A DNA stretch of 13,137 bases from positions 1 through 13,137 of the forward strand of contig CAZHOV010000160.1 in the NCBI GenBank assembly GCA_964534315.1, in the 5' to 3' direction. Shown here one piece after another: positions 1-7,447 of the stretch (position 1 is the stretch's first letter; every line of letters starts with the position of its first letter). The notes under the pieces were generated by a model. The model was not told the origin of the DNA. It did not search any database and saw only the letters and a program-made list of their open reading frames with translations. Position numbers and translations under genes: made by a program. Source of the stretch: CAZHOV01 sp964534315. Its GTDB lineage: Bacteria > Bacteroidota > Bacteroidia > Chitinophagales > Saprospiraceae.

Positions 1-126
1 CATTGCCCATTGCCCATTACTCATTGCCCATTGCCCATTACTCATTGCCCATTGCCCATTGCCCATTACTCATTGCCCATTGCCCATTACTCATTGCCCA
101 TTGCTCATTGCTTCTACTCACTACTC
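1..126. repeat. Heptanucleotide tandem repeat array
   Basis: Eighteen consecutive 7-base units can be laid end to end from the window edge. The first 16 (1-112) are variants of CATTGCC: CATTGCC, CATTACT (four times) and CATTGCT (twice at the end), often in the order CATTGCC-CATTGCC-CATTACT. The last two units (113-126) change to TCTACTC and ACTACTC, a second flavour also seen near 9459-9592. The array is cut by the window start, so its true length is unknown. The 113-126 part overlaps the 3' end of the minus-strand lipoprotein gene and encodes its last residues and stop codon. There are no spacers, so it is not a CRISPR array. It resembles the short tandemly repeated repetitive elements known from cyanobacteria in style, but I claim no homology. 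Confidence 0.95.
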
Positions 127-629
127 TCCATCGTCACCAAAACAACCTCCTGATTCCCGCCTGAAACTTTGTCGACCGTTAGGGAGAAGCCGCCTCCAAG
201 GTCCAAAGGCTGGGCTATTTTCATAGTGGAGCGGTTTTGGGCGATCATCCTTGCCCAATCTTTGAGCGATCGATGTGCAGGCGATAACCCCGAAAGGTAT
301 GACATGGCATTTTCAGCAGCTATGAAGGTAGTCTCAGGCGAATTGTCTTTTGTGGGAGGTAACGTAAACCGGTATTCCTGTTTTCTGGAATTGCAACCTG
401 ATTGAATCAGTTCCAAAATCAATCCATTCCGAAACTGGACAGTTTCTATGGAAGTGGTTTGGTCCAACTTAAAGCTTTGCTGGACTACCGCCCCCAGGGT
501 ATCCGGAAATACTGCTTCCGGAGCCGAATATTTACAGTCGGCAAACGGATCTGAAGAAGAGTTGGTGGAATTGCAACCCCAAAGGAAAAGACTTAAAATA
601 ATTAAATAGTTCCAACATTTATTTGTCAT
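114..629 (-). CDS. Orphan lipoprotein of unknown function
   Basis: A 171-residue protein with a type II signal peptide: a hydrophobic stretch at residues 8-17 ends in the lipobox LWGC with Cys19, so the mature protein should be lipid-anchored. The residues after Cys19 (NSTNSSSDPF) form a short Ser/Asn linker. The remainder is soluble, has two further cysteines (near residues 32 and 79), and I recognise no family. The ATG start gives a complete signal peptide. The last codons, reading MESSE and then TAG, lie largely in heptamer-repeat DNA, so the natural C-terminus may once have been different. The gene is divergent from folE across about 180 bases in which I found no clear promoter. Lipoprotein status is well supported; function is unknown. 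Confidence 0.8.
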   Translation of the reverse strand: MTNKCWNYLIILSLFLWGCNSTNSSSDPFADCKYSAPEAVFPDTLGAVVQQSFKLDQTTSIETVQFRNGLILELIQSGCNSRKQEYRFTLPPTKDNSPETTFIAAENAMSYLSGLSPAHRSLKDWARMIAQNRSTMKIAQPLDLGGGFSLTVDKVSGGNQEVVLVTMESSE

Positions 630-812
630 TTTGTTTAGCTTTTAAGGTTGAATTAGCAACAATAGTTAAACAAACGAGAAAACCCCTTGTTACAGATGCG
701 TAATTTATAAAGTGGAAAACAATTATCCTATTAATAAGACCGAACAAATTACTAACGCAAAAAAGGATAAGAATTTTTTCTGCATCCTTAACATCTTAAA
801 AATTTATATTTG

Positions 813-1514
813 ATGAAAGCAGATTTTTTTGAAAATGGTCATTCAAATGGAGAATCCGTCAGTTTTATTGAAGAAATTGGTGATTTCCATGTTGGCACTT
901 CTTACGAAAATCCTATGCAAAGCGATGCCTTTGATCTTCCTGATGATGAAAAAATGGCTAAAATAGAAAAGCATTTTTCCGCTATCATGGATATTCTTGG
1001 CTTGGATCTTTCGGATGACAGTCTGAAAGGTACTCCTCGCAGAGTGGCCAAAATGTATGTCAAAGAAATTTTCAAGGGCTTACATCCCGACAACAAACCC
1101 TCTGTAACTTTATTTGACAATAAGTATAATTATCGTCAAATGTTAGTAGAAAGGAATATTCCGGTTCAATCTACTTGCGAACATCACTTTCAGCCTATTT
1201 ATGGTGTAGCGCATGTAGCTTATATTTCTTCCGGTAAAGTTATTGGTCTTTCAAAGATCAATCGATTAGTAGAATATTATTCAAAAAGGCCTCAGGTACA
1301 AGAGCGTCTAACCGTTCAGATCGCAAACGAACTAAAGAAAACATTGAATACTGAAGATGTTGCGGTCTATATCGACGCCAAACATATGTGTGTTCAGGCC
1401 CGCGGTATTGAACACCAGGATTGTTCTACGGTCACTACCGAGTATTCCGGTAAATTTTTAAACCAACATATCAAAAATGAATTCCTTAGTGCTATCGCCT
1501 CTCAAGGAAAATAA
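813..1514 (+). CDS. folE: GTP cyclohydrolase I (FolE type 1)
   Basis: Converts GTP to 7,8-dihydroneopterin triphosphate, the first step of tetrahydrofolate synthesis, which also feeds other pterin and queuosine-type pathways; cytosolic zinc enzyme, a homodecamer in characterised members. The 233-residue protein has the family signature TCEHHFQPIYGVAHVAYI at residues 121-138. The expected zinc ligands are Cys122, His125 and Cys193 (in HMCVQARG), and GLSKINRLVEYYSKRPQVQE (145-164) is the second conserved block. An acidic N-terminal extension of about 45 residues precedes the catalytic core. I start at the ATG at 813; the TTG directly before it (810) is a less likely start. A strong terminator follows the gene. 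No pathway neighbours are present. Confidence 0.96.
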   Translation: MKADFFENGHSNGESVSFIEEIGDFHVGTSYENPMQSDAFDLPDDEKMAKIEKHFSAIMDILGLDLSDDSLKGTPRRVAKMYVKEIFKGLHPDNKPSVTLFDNKYNYRQMLVERNIPVQSTCEHHFQPIYGVAHVAYISSGKVIGLSKINRLVEYYSKRPQVQERLTVQIANELKKTLNTEDVAVYIDAKHMCVQARGIEHQDCSTVTTEYSGKFLNQHIKNEFLSAIASQGK

Positions 1515-1545
1515 AACTAACCCAAACAAATAGGTACATAAATGG

Positions 1546-1583
1546 AAGGACTGTCCGTAAGTTTTTAGGACGGTTCTTTTTTT
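1546..1583 (+). terminator. Intrinsic terminator after folE
   Basis: An 11-bp stem pairs AAGGACTGTCC (1546-1556) with GGACGGTTCTT (1568-1578) using two G-U wobbles. The loop is 11 nt, and the T run continues to 1583. It lies 32 bases after the folE stop and 32 bases before the end of the convergent dehydrogenase gene. It is a classic terminator for the plus strand. On the minus strand the tract after the stem is weaker. Confidence 0.85.
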
Positions 1584-1614
1584 ATTTGGCCCACTTGAAA
1601 CCAACCTAACTGAC

Positions 1615-2505
1615 TCATTTTTTAAAAGTGGGGGCAACAATTAATTCTTTGGTGCCATGCTCGTAACTGTAAAATCCTTCTCCTGACTTCAGGCCTAATT
1701 TTCCGGCATTGACCATATTGATTAACAACGGGCAAGGGGCATATTTAGGATTTCCAAATCCTTCATGCAGGACATTTAAAATGGAAAGACAAACGTCCAG
1801 CCCAATAAAGTCTGCCAGGTGAAGAGGACCCATGGGGTGTGCCATTCCAAGCTTCATAACCGTATCAATTTCTTCAACGCCTGCCACTCCTTCAAATAGC
1901 GAGTAGATGGCTTCGTTGATCATGGGCATGAGGATTCTGTTCGAAATAAATCCCGGATAATCATTAACCTCAACGGGAATTTTACCCAGTTCTTTGGAAA
2001 GTTTCATAACGGTATTGGTCACCTCGTCTGAGGTAGCATAACCTCTGATCACTTCTACCAGTTTCATGATAGGTACCGGATTCATGAAGTGCATGCCAAT
2101 GACTTTGTCGGCACGATTGGTAGCGGCAGCGATCTTAGTGATAGAGATCGAAGAGGTGTTGGTTGCCAGAATACAGGATTTGGGAGTTATATTATCTAAA
2201 TCTTCAAAAATTTTTAGTTTTAATGCCGGATTTTCAGAAACAGCTTCTACAACCAGGTCTGCATGTTGAGCGGCTTTCTCCAGATTGGTAGAAAAGTCTA
2301 ACTGTTGAAGGGTCTGAGCTTTATGATCAGCAGTGATCTTTTCTTTTTTCACCATCCTGTCCAGGTTTTTTTCGATGACCGCTTTTGCCTTCCCAAGGAC
2401 CTCTTCGGATATGTCAACTAAATTTACCTGATAGTTCTTCATTGCAAACACATGGGCAATGCCATTCCCCATAGTTCCTCCACCAATGACAACAATGTTT
2501 TTCAT
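1615..2505 (-). CDS. hbd: 3-hydroxybutyryl-CoA dehydrogenase
   Basis: NAD(P)-dependent oxidoreductase interconverting (S)-3-hydroxyacyl-CoA and acetoacetyl-type CoA, used in fatty-acid beta-oxidation or butanoate metabolism; cytosolic. At 296 residues it matches stand-alone single-function members of the family. The N-terminal Rossmann fold opens with IVVIGGGTMGNGIA (Gly-rich motif at residues 8-13), with an Asp at the end of strand 2 (DIS, 31-33). The family blocks ATNTSSISIT (114-123), HFMNPVPIMKLVEVI (139-153) and FISNR (186-190) supply the expected Ser118, His139, Glu151 and Asn189. The C-terminal helical domain ends in SGEGFYSY. The ATG start is immediately before the Rossmann strand, so no alternative is sensible. 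It is a single gene, divergent from the T9SS cargo gene and convergent with folE. Exact substrate chain length cannot be read from sequence. Confidence 0.95.
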   Translation of the reverse strand: MKNIVVIGGGTMGNGIAHVFAMKNYQVNLVDISEEVLGKAKAVIEKNLDRMVKKEKITADHKAQTLQQLDFSTNLEKAAQHADLVVEAVSENPALKLKIFEDLDNITPKSCILATNTSSISITKIAAATNRADKVIGMHFMNPVPIMKLVEVIRGYATSDEVTNTVMKLSKELGKIPVEVNDYPGFISNRILMPMINEAIYSLFEGVAGVEEIDTVMKLGMAHPMGPLHLADFIGLDVCLSILNVLHEGFGNPKYAPCPLLINMVNAGKLGLKSGEGFYSYEHGTKELIVAPTFKK

Positions 2506-2524
2506 AAATTATAGTTTTTAATGA

Positions 2525-2532
2525 CAAAGATA
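2525..2532 (-). promoter_or_regulatory. Candidate -7 box for hbd
   Basis: Read on the minus strand this is TATCTTTG, a full match to the Bacteroidota -7 consensus TAnnTTTG. It lies 19 bases before the ATG, so the leader would be very short. A partial -33 element (TTTA, 2554-2557) sits 21 bases further upstream. The match rests on a short consensus and is inferred only. Confidence 0.4.
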
Positions 2533-2602
2533 ATTATTTAACGGATTTTGCTGTAAATTGAGAAGGGCAATTCAGGCTTTACAAATTAATTTAGATAAAG
2601 GT

Positions 2603-4489
2603 ATGAGACTAATTTTTTTAAACTCCTTTGTATTTTTTCTAATTTTCCAAGTTGTGTTATCTGGCGATCTTTGCGCTCAGGGTAGCGGGTGCGAAGGTCG
2701 TTTGGGGAATAACATCTTTTTGGATGGTGATTTTGGCTCCGGAACAGATAATGTTTTACAAACCGATCCCGGATTAGCGCCCGGGTATTTTTACACCACT
2801 TCGATGCCTCCGAATGACGGAGAATATACCCTTAGCAATAATACAGGAGCCTGGAATGATATATGGGGAGCCTGGCTGTTGTTAAGAGACAACAGTAACG
2901 ATCCGAATGGTTATATGATGGTCGTTAATGCCGACTTTTCACCCGGTATTTTTTATGAAGAAACCATCCAGAATATTTGTGGAAATACGCTCTACGAGTT
3001 TAGCGCCGATATCCTCAACATCAACCGCGCGGAGTCTACAGACCATTCCCTTCCGAATATCGATTTTCTCATTGATGGAGATGTCGCGTTTAATACTGGG
3101 AATATACCGCGAAATGAATCCTGGAATACCTATGGCTTTACGTTTACCACTCCTCCGGGAGCTACCTCCATCCAGCTCGCCCTCCGAAACAATGCGCCCG
3201 GTGGGATCGGAAATGACCTGGCCCTCGATAACATTTCTTTTCGTCCATGCGGCCCTGAAGTTTCTATCATCCCCGAAAACAATGTTATCCTTTGTGAAGA
3301 GATCGGTTCTGTCACTTTTGAAGCTTTATTTCAGGGTAACCCTTCTTCCAACATTTTTGTAGAATGGCAGGTGAGCAATAATGGAGGCATTACCTGGCAA
3401 ACATTTTCCTCCGGATCCCCTACCTTCCCTTTTCCAGTGCTTCCGGCAGGTCGTTATTTGGTCCGAATAGCCTATGCCAATTCGCTGCAAAACCTTTCCA
3501 ATGAAAAGTGCAAATTATATTCCGATAGGGTAGAGGTGGAGATCATACAACGGACCTATTTACTTATTGATACCATTTGCCAGGGATTAGAGGTAGTCAT
3601 GGGGGGCGTTCCCTTTGATCAAACAGGGATTTATCGCGATACCTTCCAGACGGTACAAGGGTGCGACAGCATTGTGGTTCTGGATCTGACCATCGTCCCG
3701 GATCCGGATTTAGCAGGAGATATCATAGTTGAAAATCCCCTTTGTTTTGGTGATTCGAGTGGCCAGATTAGGGTGGAAAATCTTGTTAGAGGCACCCCCC
3801 CCTTTCAAATATTATTAGAGGAGGAAGTATTGATCACCTCTCCCAATCGCAATTTTGAGCTTCCGGATATTCCGGCGGGAAGCTATGAAGGCCGCCTGGT
3901 TGATCGCTATGGTTGTTTTTTTGAATTTGAGGCAGTCTTAGAAGACCCTATCAAACTGGAGATATCCGTACTGGGAGATTCCACCATCCGTCTCGGCGAG
4001 TCTGCCAATATTTGGGCGGTTTCCAATACGCCCGGTACGCAGTTTGAATTTGCTCACGCAGCCGGTCTTTCCTGTACCATCTGCCAACAAACAGAGGCAG
4101 CGTTGTTAAATACGACGCTATTGTATGCTACGGGTACCAATGAAAGCGGATGTACTGCAATAGACAGTCATTTAATCAACGTAACAAAAGAATACCCCAT
4201 TTATACACCGAATGTTTTCTCTCCAAACGGAGATGGGGTAAATGACTTTTTTAATGTATTTCCTGAGCCTTTGAGTACCACCACAATTCAATCGCTTACT
4301 ATTTTTGATCGCTGGGGAGGACTGGTCTATCAAGCCACCAACCTTGATCCGCGTCAGCTTTCTAATGGCTGGGATGGGTCGTATCGAGGCAAACCCCTGG
4401 ATGCCGGGGTGTATATTTACATTGCTGATATCCTATTTATTGACGGGAATGTCCTCCGCAAATCCGGATCAGTTACGCTCGTCAGGTGA
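2603..4489 (+). CDS. T9SS type B sorted multidomain secreted protein
   Basis: A 628-residue protein probably exported by Sec and then by the type IX secretion system. The signal peptide is residues 1-26 (hydrophobic 4-20, probable cleavage after CAQ). Residues 28-218 look like a carbohydrate-binding-type jelly-roll domain ending in NDLALDNISFRPCGP; this is inferred from pattern, not certain. Residues 219-315 are Ig-like. Residues 316-365 are one copy of the Bacteroidota repeat ending QGCDSIVVLDL. Residues 366-450 resemble SprB-type repeats (NPLCFGDSSGQIRV), followed by a segment with a CTIC motif. The C-terminus (about 531-628) is a type B/gliding-type sorting domain: YTPNVFSPNGDGVNDFF, IFDRWGGLVYQ and WDGSYRGKPLDAGVYIY. 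I chose the ATG at 2603 because it starts the signal peptide directly; a TTG at 2558 would add 15 charged residues before it. The ligand is unknown. A run of eight Cs lies in frame at 3795-3802. Confidence 0.9.
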   Translation: MRLIFLNSFVFFLIFQVVLSGDLCAQGSGCEGRLGNNIFLDGDFGSGTDNVLQTDPGLAPGYFYTTSMPPNDGEYTLSNNTGAWNDIWGAWLLLRDNSNDPNGYMMVVNADFSPGIFYEETIQNICGNTLYEFSADILNINRAESTDHSLPNIDFLIDGDVAFNTGNIPRNESWNTYGFTFTTPPGATSIQLALRNNAPGGIGNDLALDNISFRPCGPEVSIIPENNVILCEEIGSVTFEALFQGNPSSNIFVEWQVSNNGGITWQTFSSGSPTFPFPVLPAGRYLVRIAYANSLQNLSNEKCKLYSDRVEVEIIQRTYLLIDTICQGLEVVMGGVPFDQTGIYRDTFQTVQGCDSIVVLDLTIVPDPDLAGDIIVENPLCFGDSSGQIRVENLVRGTPPFQILLEEEVLITSPNRNFELPDIPAGSYEGRLVDRYGCFFEFEAVLEDPIKLEISVLGDSTIRLGESANIWAVSNTPGTQFEFAHAAGLSCTICQQTEAALLNTTLLYATGTNESGCTAIDSHLINVTKEYPIYTPNVFSPNGDGVNDFFNVFPEPLSTTTIQSLTIFDRWGGLVYQATNLDPRQLSNGWDGSYRGKPLDAGVYIYIADILFIDGNVLRKSGSVTLVR

Positions 4490-4679
4490 GTATAAATAGA
4501 ACTTCTGTGAACCCTTTGACTTTCCAGGTTTTGGCAGTTTTTTGCCAGAAATTGCCTGGTTTGAGCCATATTCTTGATCCTTTGATTGACCTTATTTTTC
4601 TCTAGAATTTGAGAAAATTATTGAATTTCCATAGTTTGTCCAGGATTTCGTACAACTTTAATTGCACATTGCACTATCC
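4490..4679. other. Non-coding gap before octamer array
   Basis: I see no convincing ORF or RNA gene in this AT-rich stretch after the T9SS cargo gene. The only structure noted is the imperfect hairpin at 4524-4559, listed separately. Together with the array and leader that follow, it makes a 397-base gap between genes. Confidence 0.6.
4524..4559 (+). terminator. Weak hairpin after cargo gene
   Basis: An inner 8-bp stem pairs TTTTGGCA (4529-4536) with TGCCAGAA (4543-4550) through one wobble and a 6-nt loop. An outer CCAGG/CCTGG stem (4524-4528 with 4555-4559) is offset by a 4-base bulge. Only three Ts follow, so it is a poor intrinsic terminator. It is the only candidate found for the gene ending at 4489. 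Confidence 0.3.
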
Positions 4680-4791
4680 GTTGAACCCCTGAACCCCTGA
4701 ACCCCTGAACCGTTGAACCGCTGAACCCCTGAACCCCTGAACCCCTGAATCCCTGAACCCCTGAATCCCTGAACCCCTGAACCCCTGAACC
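4680..4791. repeat. Octanucleotide tandem repeat, 14 units
   Basis: Fourteen contiguous 8-base units with consensus CCTGAACC fill the interval exactly. The variants are GTTGAACC (units 1 and 5), GCTGAACC (unit 6) and CCTGAATC (units 9 and 11). The array lies in the intergenic gap, ends 11 bases before a candidate -7 box, and does not touch a coding region. The unit length and sequence differ from the heptamer family elsewhere in the window. It contains no spacers. Confidence 0.95.
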
Positions 4792-4802
4792 GATTATTTC
4801 AT

Positions 4803-4810
4803 TAAATTTG
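4803..4810 (+). promoter_or_regulatory. Candidate -7 box before the TPR-PD40-SPOR gene
   Basis: TAAATTTG is a full match to TAnnTTTG and lies 76 bases before the ATG at 4887. The expected -33 position falls inside the octamer array, where no TTG is correctly placed, so support is partial. A 7-bp inverted repeat (4844-4861) sits between this box and the start codon. Confidence 0.35.
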
Positions 4811-4886
4811 GCTTTTTATGCTAAAAATCCCCATATTGGCATAAATTTAGCTGCCTAAATTCGTTATATATTAAAAAATCAAACCT

Positions 4887-7340
4887 ATGTACCCTATTGC
4901 GTTCAAAAGAATTTTCCTGCTTTTTTTCCTTTTCCTTTTTGCCGGAAACGTGGTGTTCAGTCAGTCTTCTTTGAGAAGAGCTAATAAATTTTATGAACTC
5001 AATGAGTTTAATGCGGCAGTAGAGGCCTATATTGATATTTTAAATAAAGAACCCGCAAATCTCGAAGCCTTATCAAAGATTGCCGATAGTTATCGGATGT
5101 TAAACCAGATGGAGGAAGCGGCTCAATTCTACGAACAGATTGTACAGCAGAGAGGATTTGATCCGATCATTTTATTTCATTACGGAAAAGTACTGAAAGC
5201 TCTTGGAAAATATGAGGAAGCTAAAAAATGGTTTGCCACCTATGCAGAAGCTTATCCGGGATATGGCGAACAATATATCAGCAGTTGCTCCTTTGCACAA
5301 GAACTCCAAAAGGCGAATACGATATATGAGATCAAGCGCGAATACATCAATTCCCCGGAAGCTGACTTTGCTCCAGCTTTCAATAACGATAAGATTGTCT
5401 TTGCTTCAGCCAGAACCGATATTATTCCTGAAAGCCAACGTAGAAAAGCCTCTGTTGTGGCCGGAGTAGATAACCAACTATATGTTTCCGGACGCACTGC
5501 GAACGGATTTCTCAATAAACCGGAATTTTTTCACACAACCGTACAATATTCAAAAAATGAAGGTCCGCTTTCTTTCTCCAAAGATGGAAAGTGGGTAGCT
5601 TATACCCGCAATAATTTTGTAAACAACCACCGGCAAATCCCTGAAGCTGGTATGGAGTTGAGTATTTACATCTGCTCCGTTGACAGGCGGGGAATCTGGA
5701 GCGAACCTATCCCATTCTCTTACAATGGAAGCGGATTTTCCACGGGGTATCCGTGCTTTGCGGACAATGGCAGTACCCTCTATTTCGCCTCCAACCGGCC
5801 CGATGGCTACGGTGGGTTCGATATTTTTGTCTCCCGTCGTGATGGAAATAGCTGGACGGTACCCAAAAACCTGGGGCCGGTGATCAATTCTTCCGGCAAT
5901 GAGATTTCTCCATTCTTTGACGGTCAAGAGATGTACTTTGCCTCCGATTGGCATGAAGGGCTGGGAGGATACGATATTTTTAAAGTCTCTAAAGTGGGTG
6001 ATAACTGGCGTAATTTTTCTAACCTCGGGATTGGGATAAATTCGCCCAGAGATGATTATGGACTCATTTATGATGCTGTCAATAATCTGGGCTACTTTAC
6101 TTCCAACCGTATAGATGGAAAAGGAAATGAAGATATTTATCAGTTTCGGAAAAATACAGAAGATATCTTAATTACGATAAAAGACGGACTTACCAACGAG
6201 CCTATTGAAGGGGTCCTTTTGGATTTTTCTGATTGCGGTGCCGGAGAATTCAAAACTAACCCCAGGGGGCAATACAGGTTTGCAGCACTTAGTAATTTTG
6301 CTTGCAGCGTAGTGCTCCAAAAAGAAGGATATGCCGATTATGAGCTTGCCCTTACGGGAACAGAATCCGGCAAGAGCCAATCTATTGATATAACCATGTT
6401 TAAAGATGCAGAGCAATATATTGGCAGGGTGATTGACTCCAGGACAAACGCTGCACTTAGAGATGTGTATATTAAAGCTACAAACCTTAAGAACAGCCAA
6501 AAGTTTGATGTGCGCACCAATTCGAAAGGAGAATATACCTTGCCGCTTTCAGCAAATTCCAGATACATGCTGAAGTTCTCGAAAGCGGGCTACATGGACA
6601 TCAATAAAGCAATTAATGTAGACAGTGGCTCAGATAAATCGGTTTTAGGTACAATGCCCCTTGTCCCAACTGGTACAGCCTTTGATGAAAGCGGTGGAAC
6701 CATTGAAGATGAAGGGGAGCTTAAAGTAGTAGAAGAGGAAACGGGAAATAATAATACGGTTGAACTTCCTTCGGAAGGGTATTCCGTTCAGGTAGCAGCC
6801 TTTTTCAATAAGGATAAATTTGACCTTAATAAGTTTCAAAAATTGAGAAGCGTCGGTAATGTCTATCCCATAGAAGAAAAAGGAGCGATCAAAGTGCGTG
6901 TCGGAATTTACCCAACTAAATACGAGGCCGAACAGGCAAAAAAAGAGATCGCCCAAAAAGGATATGGTAATACCTTTATTGTCAATGAACAAATAGACTC
7001 CCGAAAAGAAGATATTCTTCTCAGAACATCACAAACGGACAATAGCGAAACAAAGAATTATGATACCAATGACCGCTTTGAGGAGAAATCAGTCGTTGGC
7101 TTAAAAGACTATAAAATTCGTCTGGCTACCTACAGTAATCCTGATAATTTTAATAGCTCTAAAGTCAAAAATCTGGGCCTTATTGAAGAAAAAAAGAAAG
7201 GATCCTTTACGATTATGTTGTTGAGTGGATACGCAACACTGGAAGAAGCTAAGCGAGCCCGTCAAGAGGCCGTTAAAGCCGGATTTACTGGAGCCCAGAT
7301 CGTACAGGATTATGACGGGGATTTGATAAAAGTGGATTAA
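4887..7340 (+). CDS. PorE-like TPR-PD40 envelope protein with two SPOR domains
   Basis: An 817-residue envelope protein. A type I signal peptide covers about residues 1-26 (hydrophobic 9-24, ending VFSQ) and has no lipobox Cys. TPR-like helices span about 28-140. A PD40/WD40-like propeller covers about 160-420, with blade motifs YFASNRPDGYGGFDIF (299-314), YFASDWHEGLGGYDIF (350-365) and YFTSNRIDGKGNEDIY (403-418). Two carboxypeptidase-regulatory-like beta domains follow (about 426-505 and 510-595). After an acidic linker (600-628) come two SPOR-like domains: 631-701 (YSVQVAAF, then KVRVGIY) and 741-810 (YKIRLATY, then FTIMLLSGY). TPR-PD40-regulatory order is known from PorE and OmpA-family proteins of T9SS organisms, where an OmpA peptidoglycan-binding domain normally ends the chain. 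SPOR domains bind denuded glycan strands, so peptidoglycan attachment is a reasonable inference. The second SPOR domain is the more divergent. Confidence 0.85.
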   Translation: MYPIAFKRIFLLFFLFLFAGNVVFSQSSLRRANKFYELNEFNAAVEAYIDILNKEPANLEALSKIADSYRMLNQMEEAAQFYEQIVQQRGFDPIILFHYGKVLKALGKYEEAKKWFATYAEAYPGYGEQYISSCSFAQELQKANTIYEIKREYINSPEADFAPAFNNDKIVFASARTDIIPESQRRKASVVAGVDNQLYVSGRTANGFLNKPEFFHTTVQYSKNEGPLSFSKDGKWVAYTRNNFVNNHRQIPEAGMELSIYICSVDRRGIWSEPIPFSYNGSGFSTGYPCFADNGSTLYFASNRPDGYGGFDIFVSRRDGNSWTVPKNLGPVINSSGNEISPFFDGQEMYFASDWHEGLGGYDIFKVSKVGDNWRNFSNLGIGINSPRDDYGLIYDAVNNLGYFTSNRIDGKGNEDIYQFRKNTEDILITIKDGLTNEPIEGVLLDFSDCGAGEFKTNPRGQYRFAALSNFACSVVLQKEGYADYELALTGTESGKSQSIDITMFKDAEQYIGRVIDSRTNAALRDVYIKATNLKNSQKFDVRTNSKGEYTLPLSANSRYMLKFSKAGYMDINKAINVDSGSDKSVLGTMPLVPTGTAFDESGGTIEDEGELKVVEEETGNNNTVELPSEGYSVQVAAFFNKDKFDLNKFQKLRSVGNVYPIEEKGAIKVRVGIYPTKYEAEQAKKEIAQKGYGNTFIVNEQIDSRKEDILLRTSQTDNSETKNYDTNDRFEEKSVVGLKDYKIRLATYSNPDNFNSSKVKNLGLIEEKKKGSFTIMLLSGYATLEEAKRARQEAVKAGFTGAQIVQDYDGDLIKVD

Positions 7341-7447
7341 CTGGCAAAAAAATCCTGATAATGAGGAATAGCTGTTACTGTAAGTTTCTTTGTCCATTTA
7401 CCTTAAATCGGACGATCTTAAAAAGAACTTCGAGATTGAATATTGGT

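Noticed and set aside
1..126. CRISPR-like regular repeats, also at 4680-4791
   Set aside because: Units are 7 or 8 bases and directly contiguous, with no unique spacers, and no cas genes are nearby; these are simple tandem arrays.
807..814. TATATTTG promoter-like box at the folE start
   Set aside because: It overlaps the start codon, so transcription would begin inside the gene; it is probably chance in AT-rich sequence.
2928..3362. 144-codon open frame in another phase inside the T9SS cargo gene
   Set aside because: The composition is typical of an out-of-frame reading and the host frame has clear domains; not a gene.
1..4791. The visible CATTGC-type units (1-112) and the octamer array (4680-4791) each span exactly 112 bases
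   Set aside because: The first array is truncated by the window edge and changes unit flavour at its end, so the equal length is most likely coincidence.
5550..5954. 134-codon open frame on the minus strand inside the TPR-PD40-SPOR gene
   Set aside because: It lies opposite well-conserved PD40 blades and has no recognisable domain or leader; it is a shadow of the real gene.
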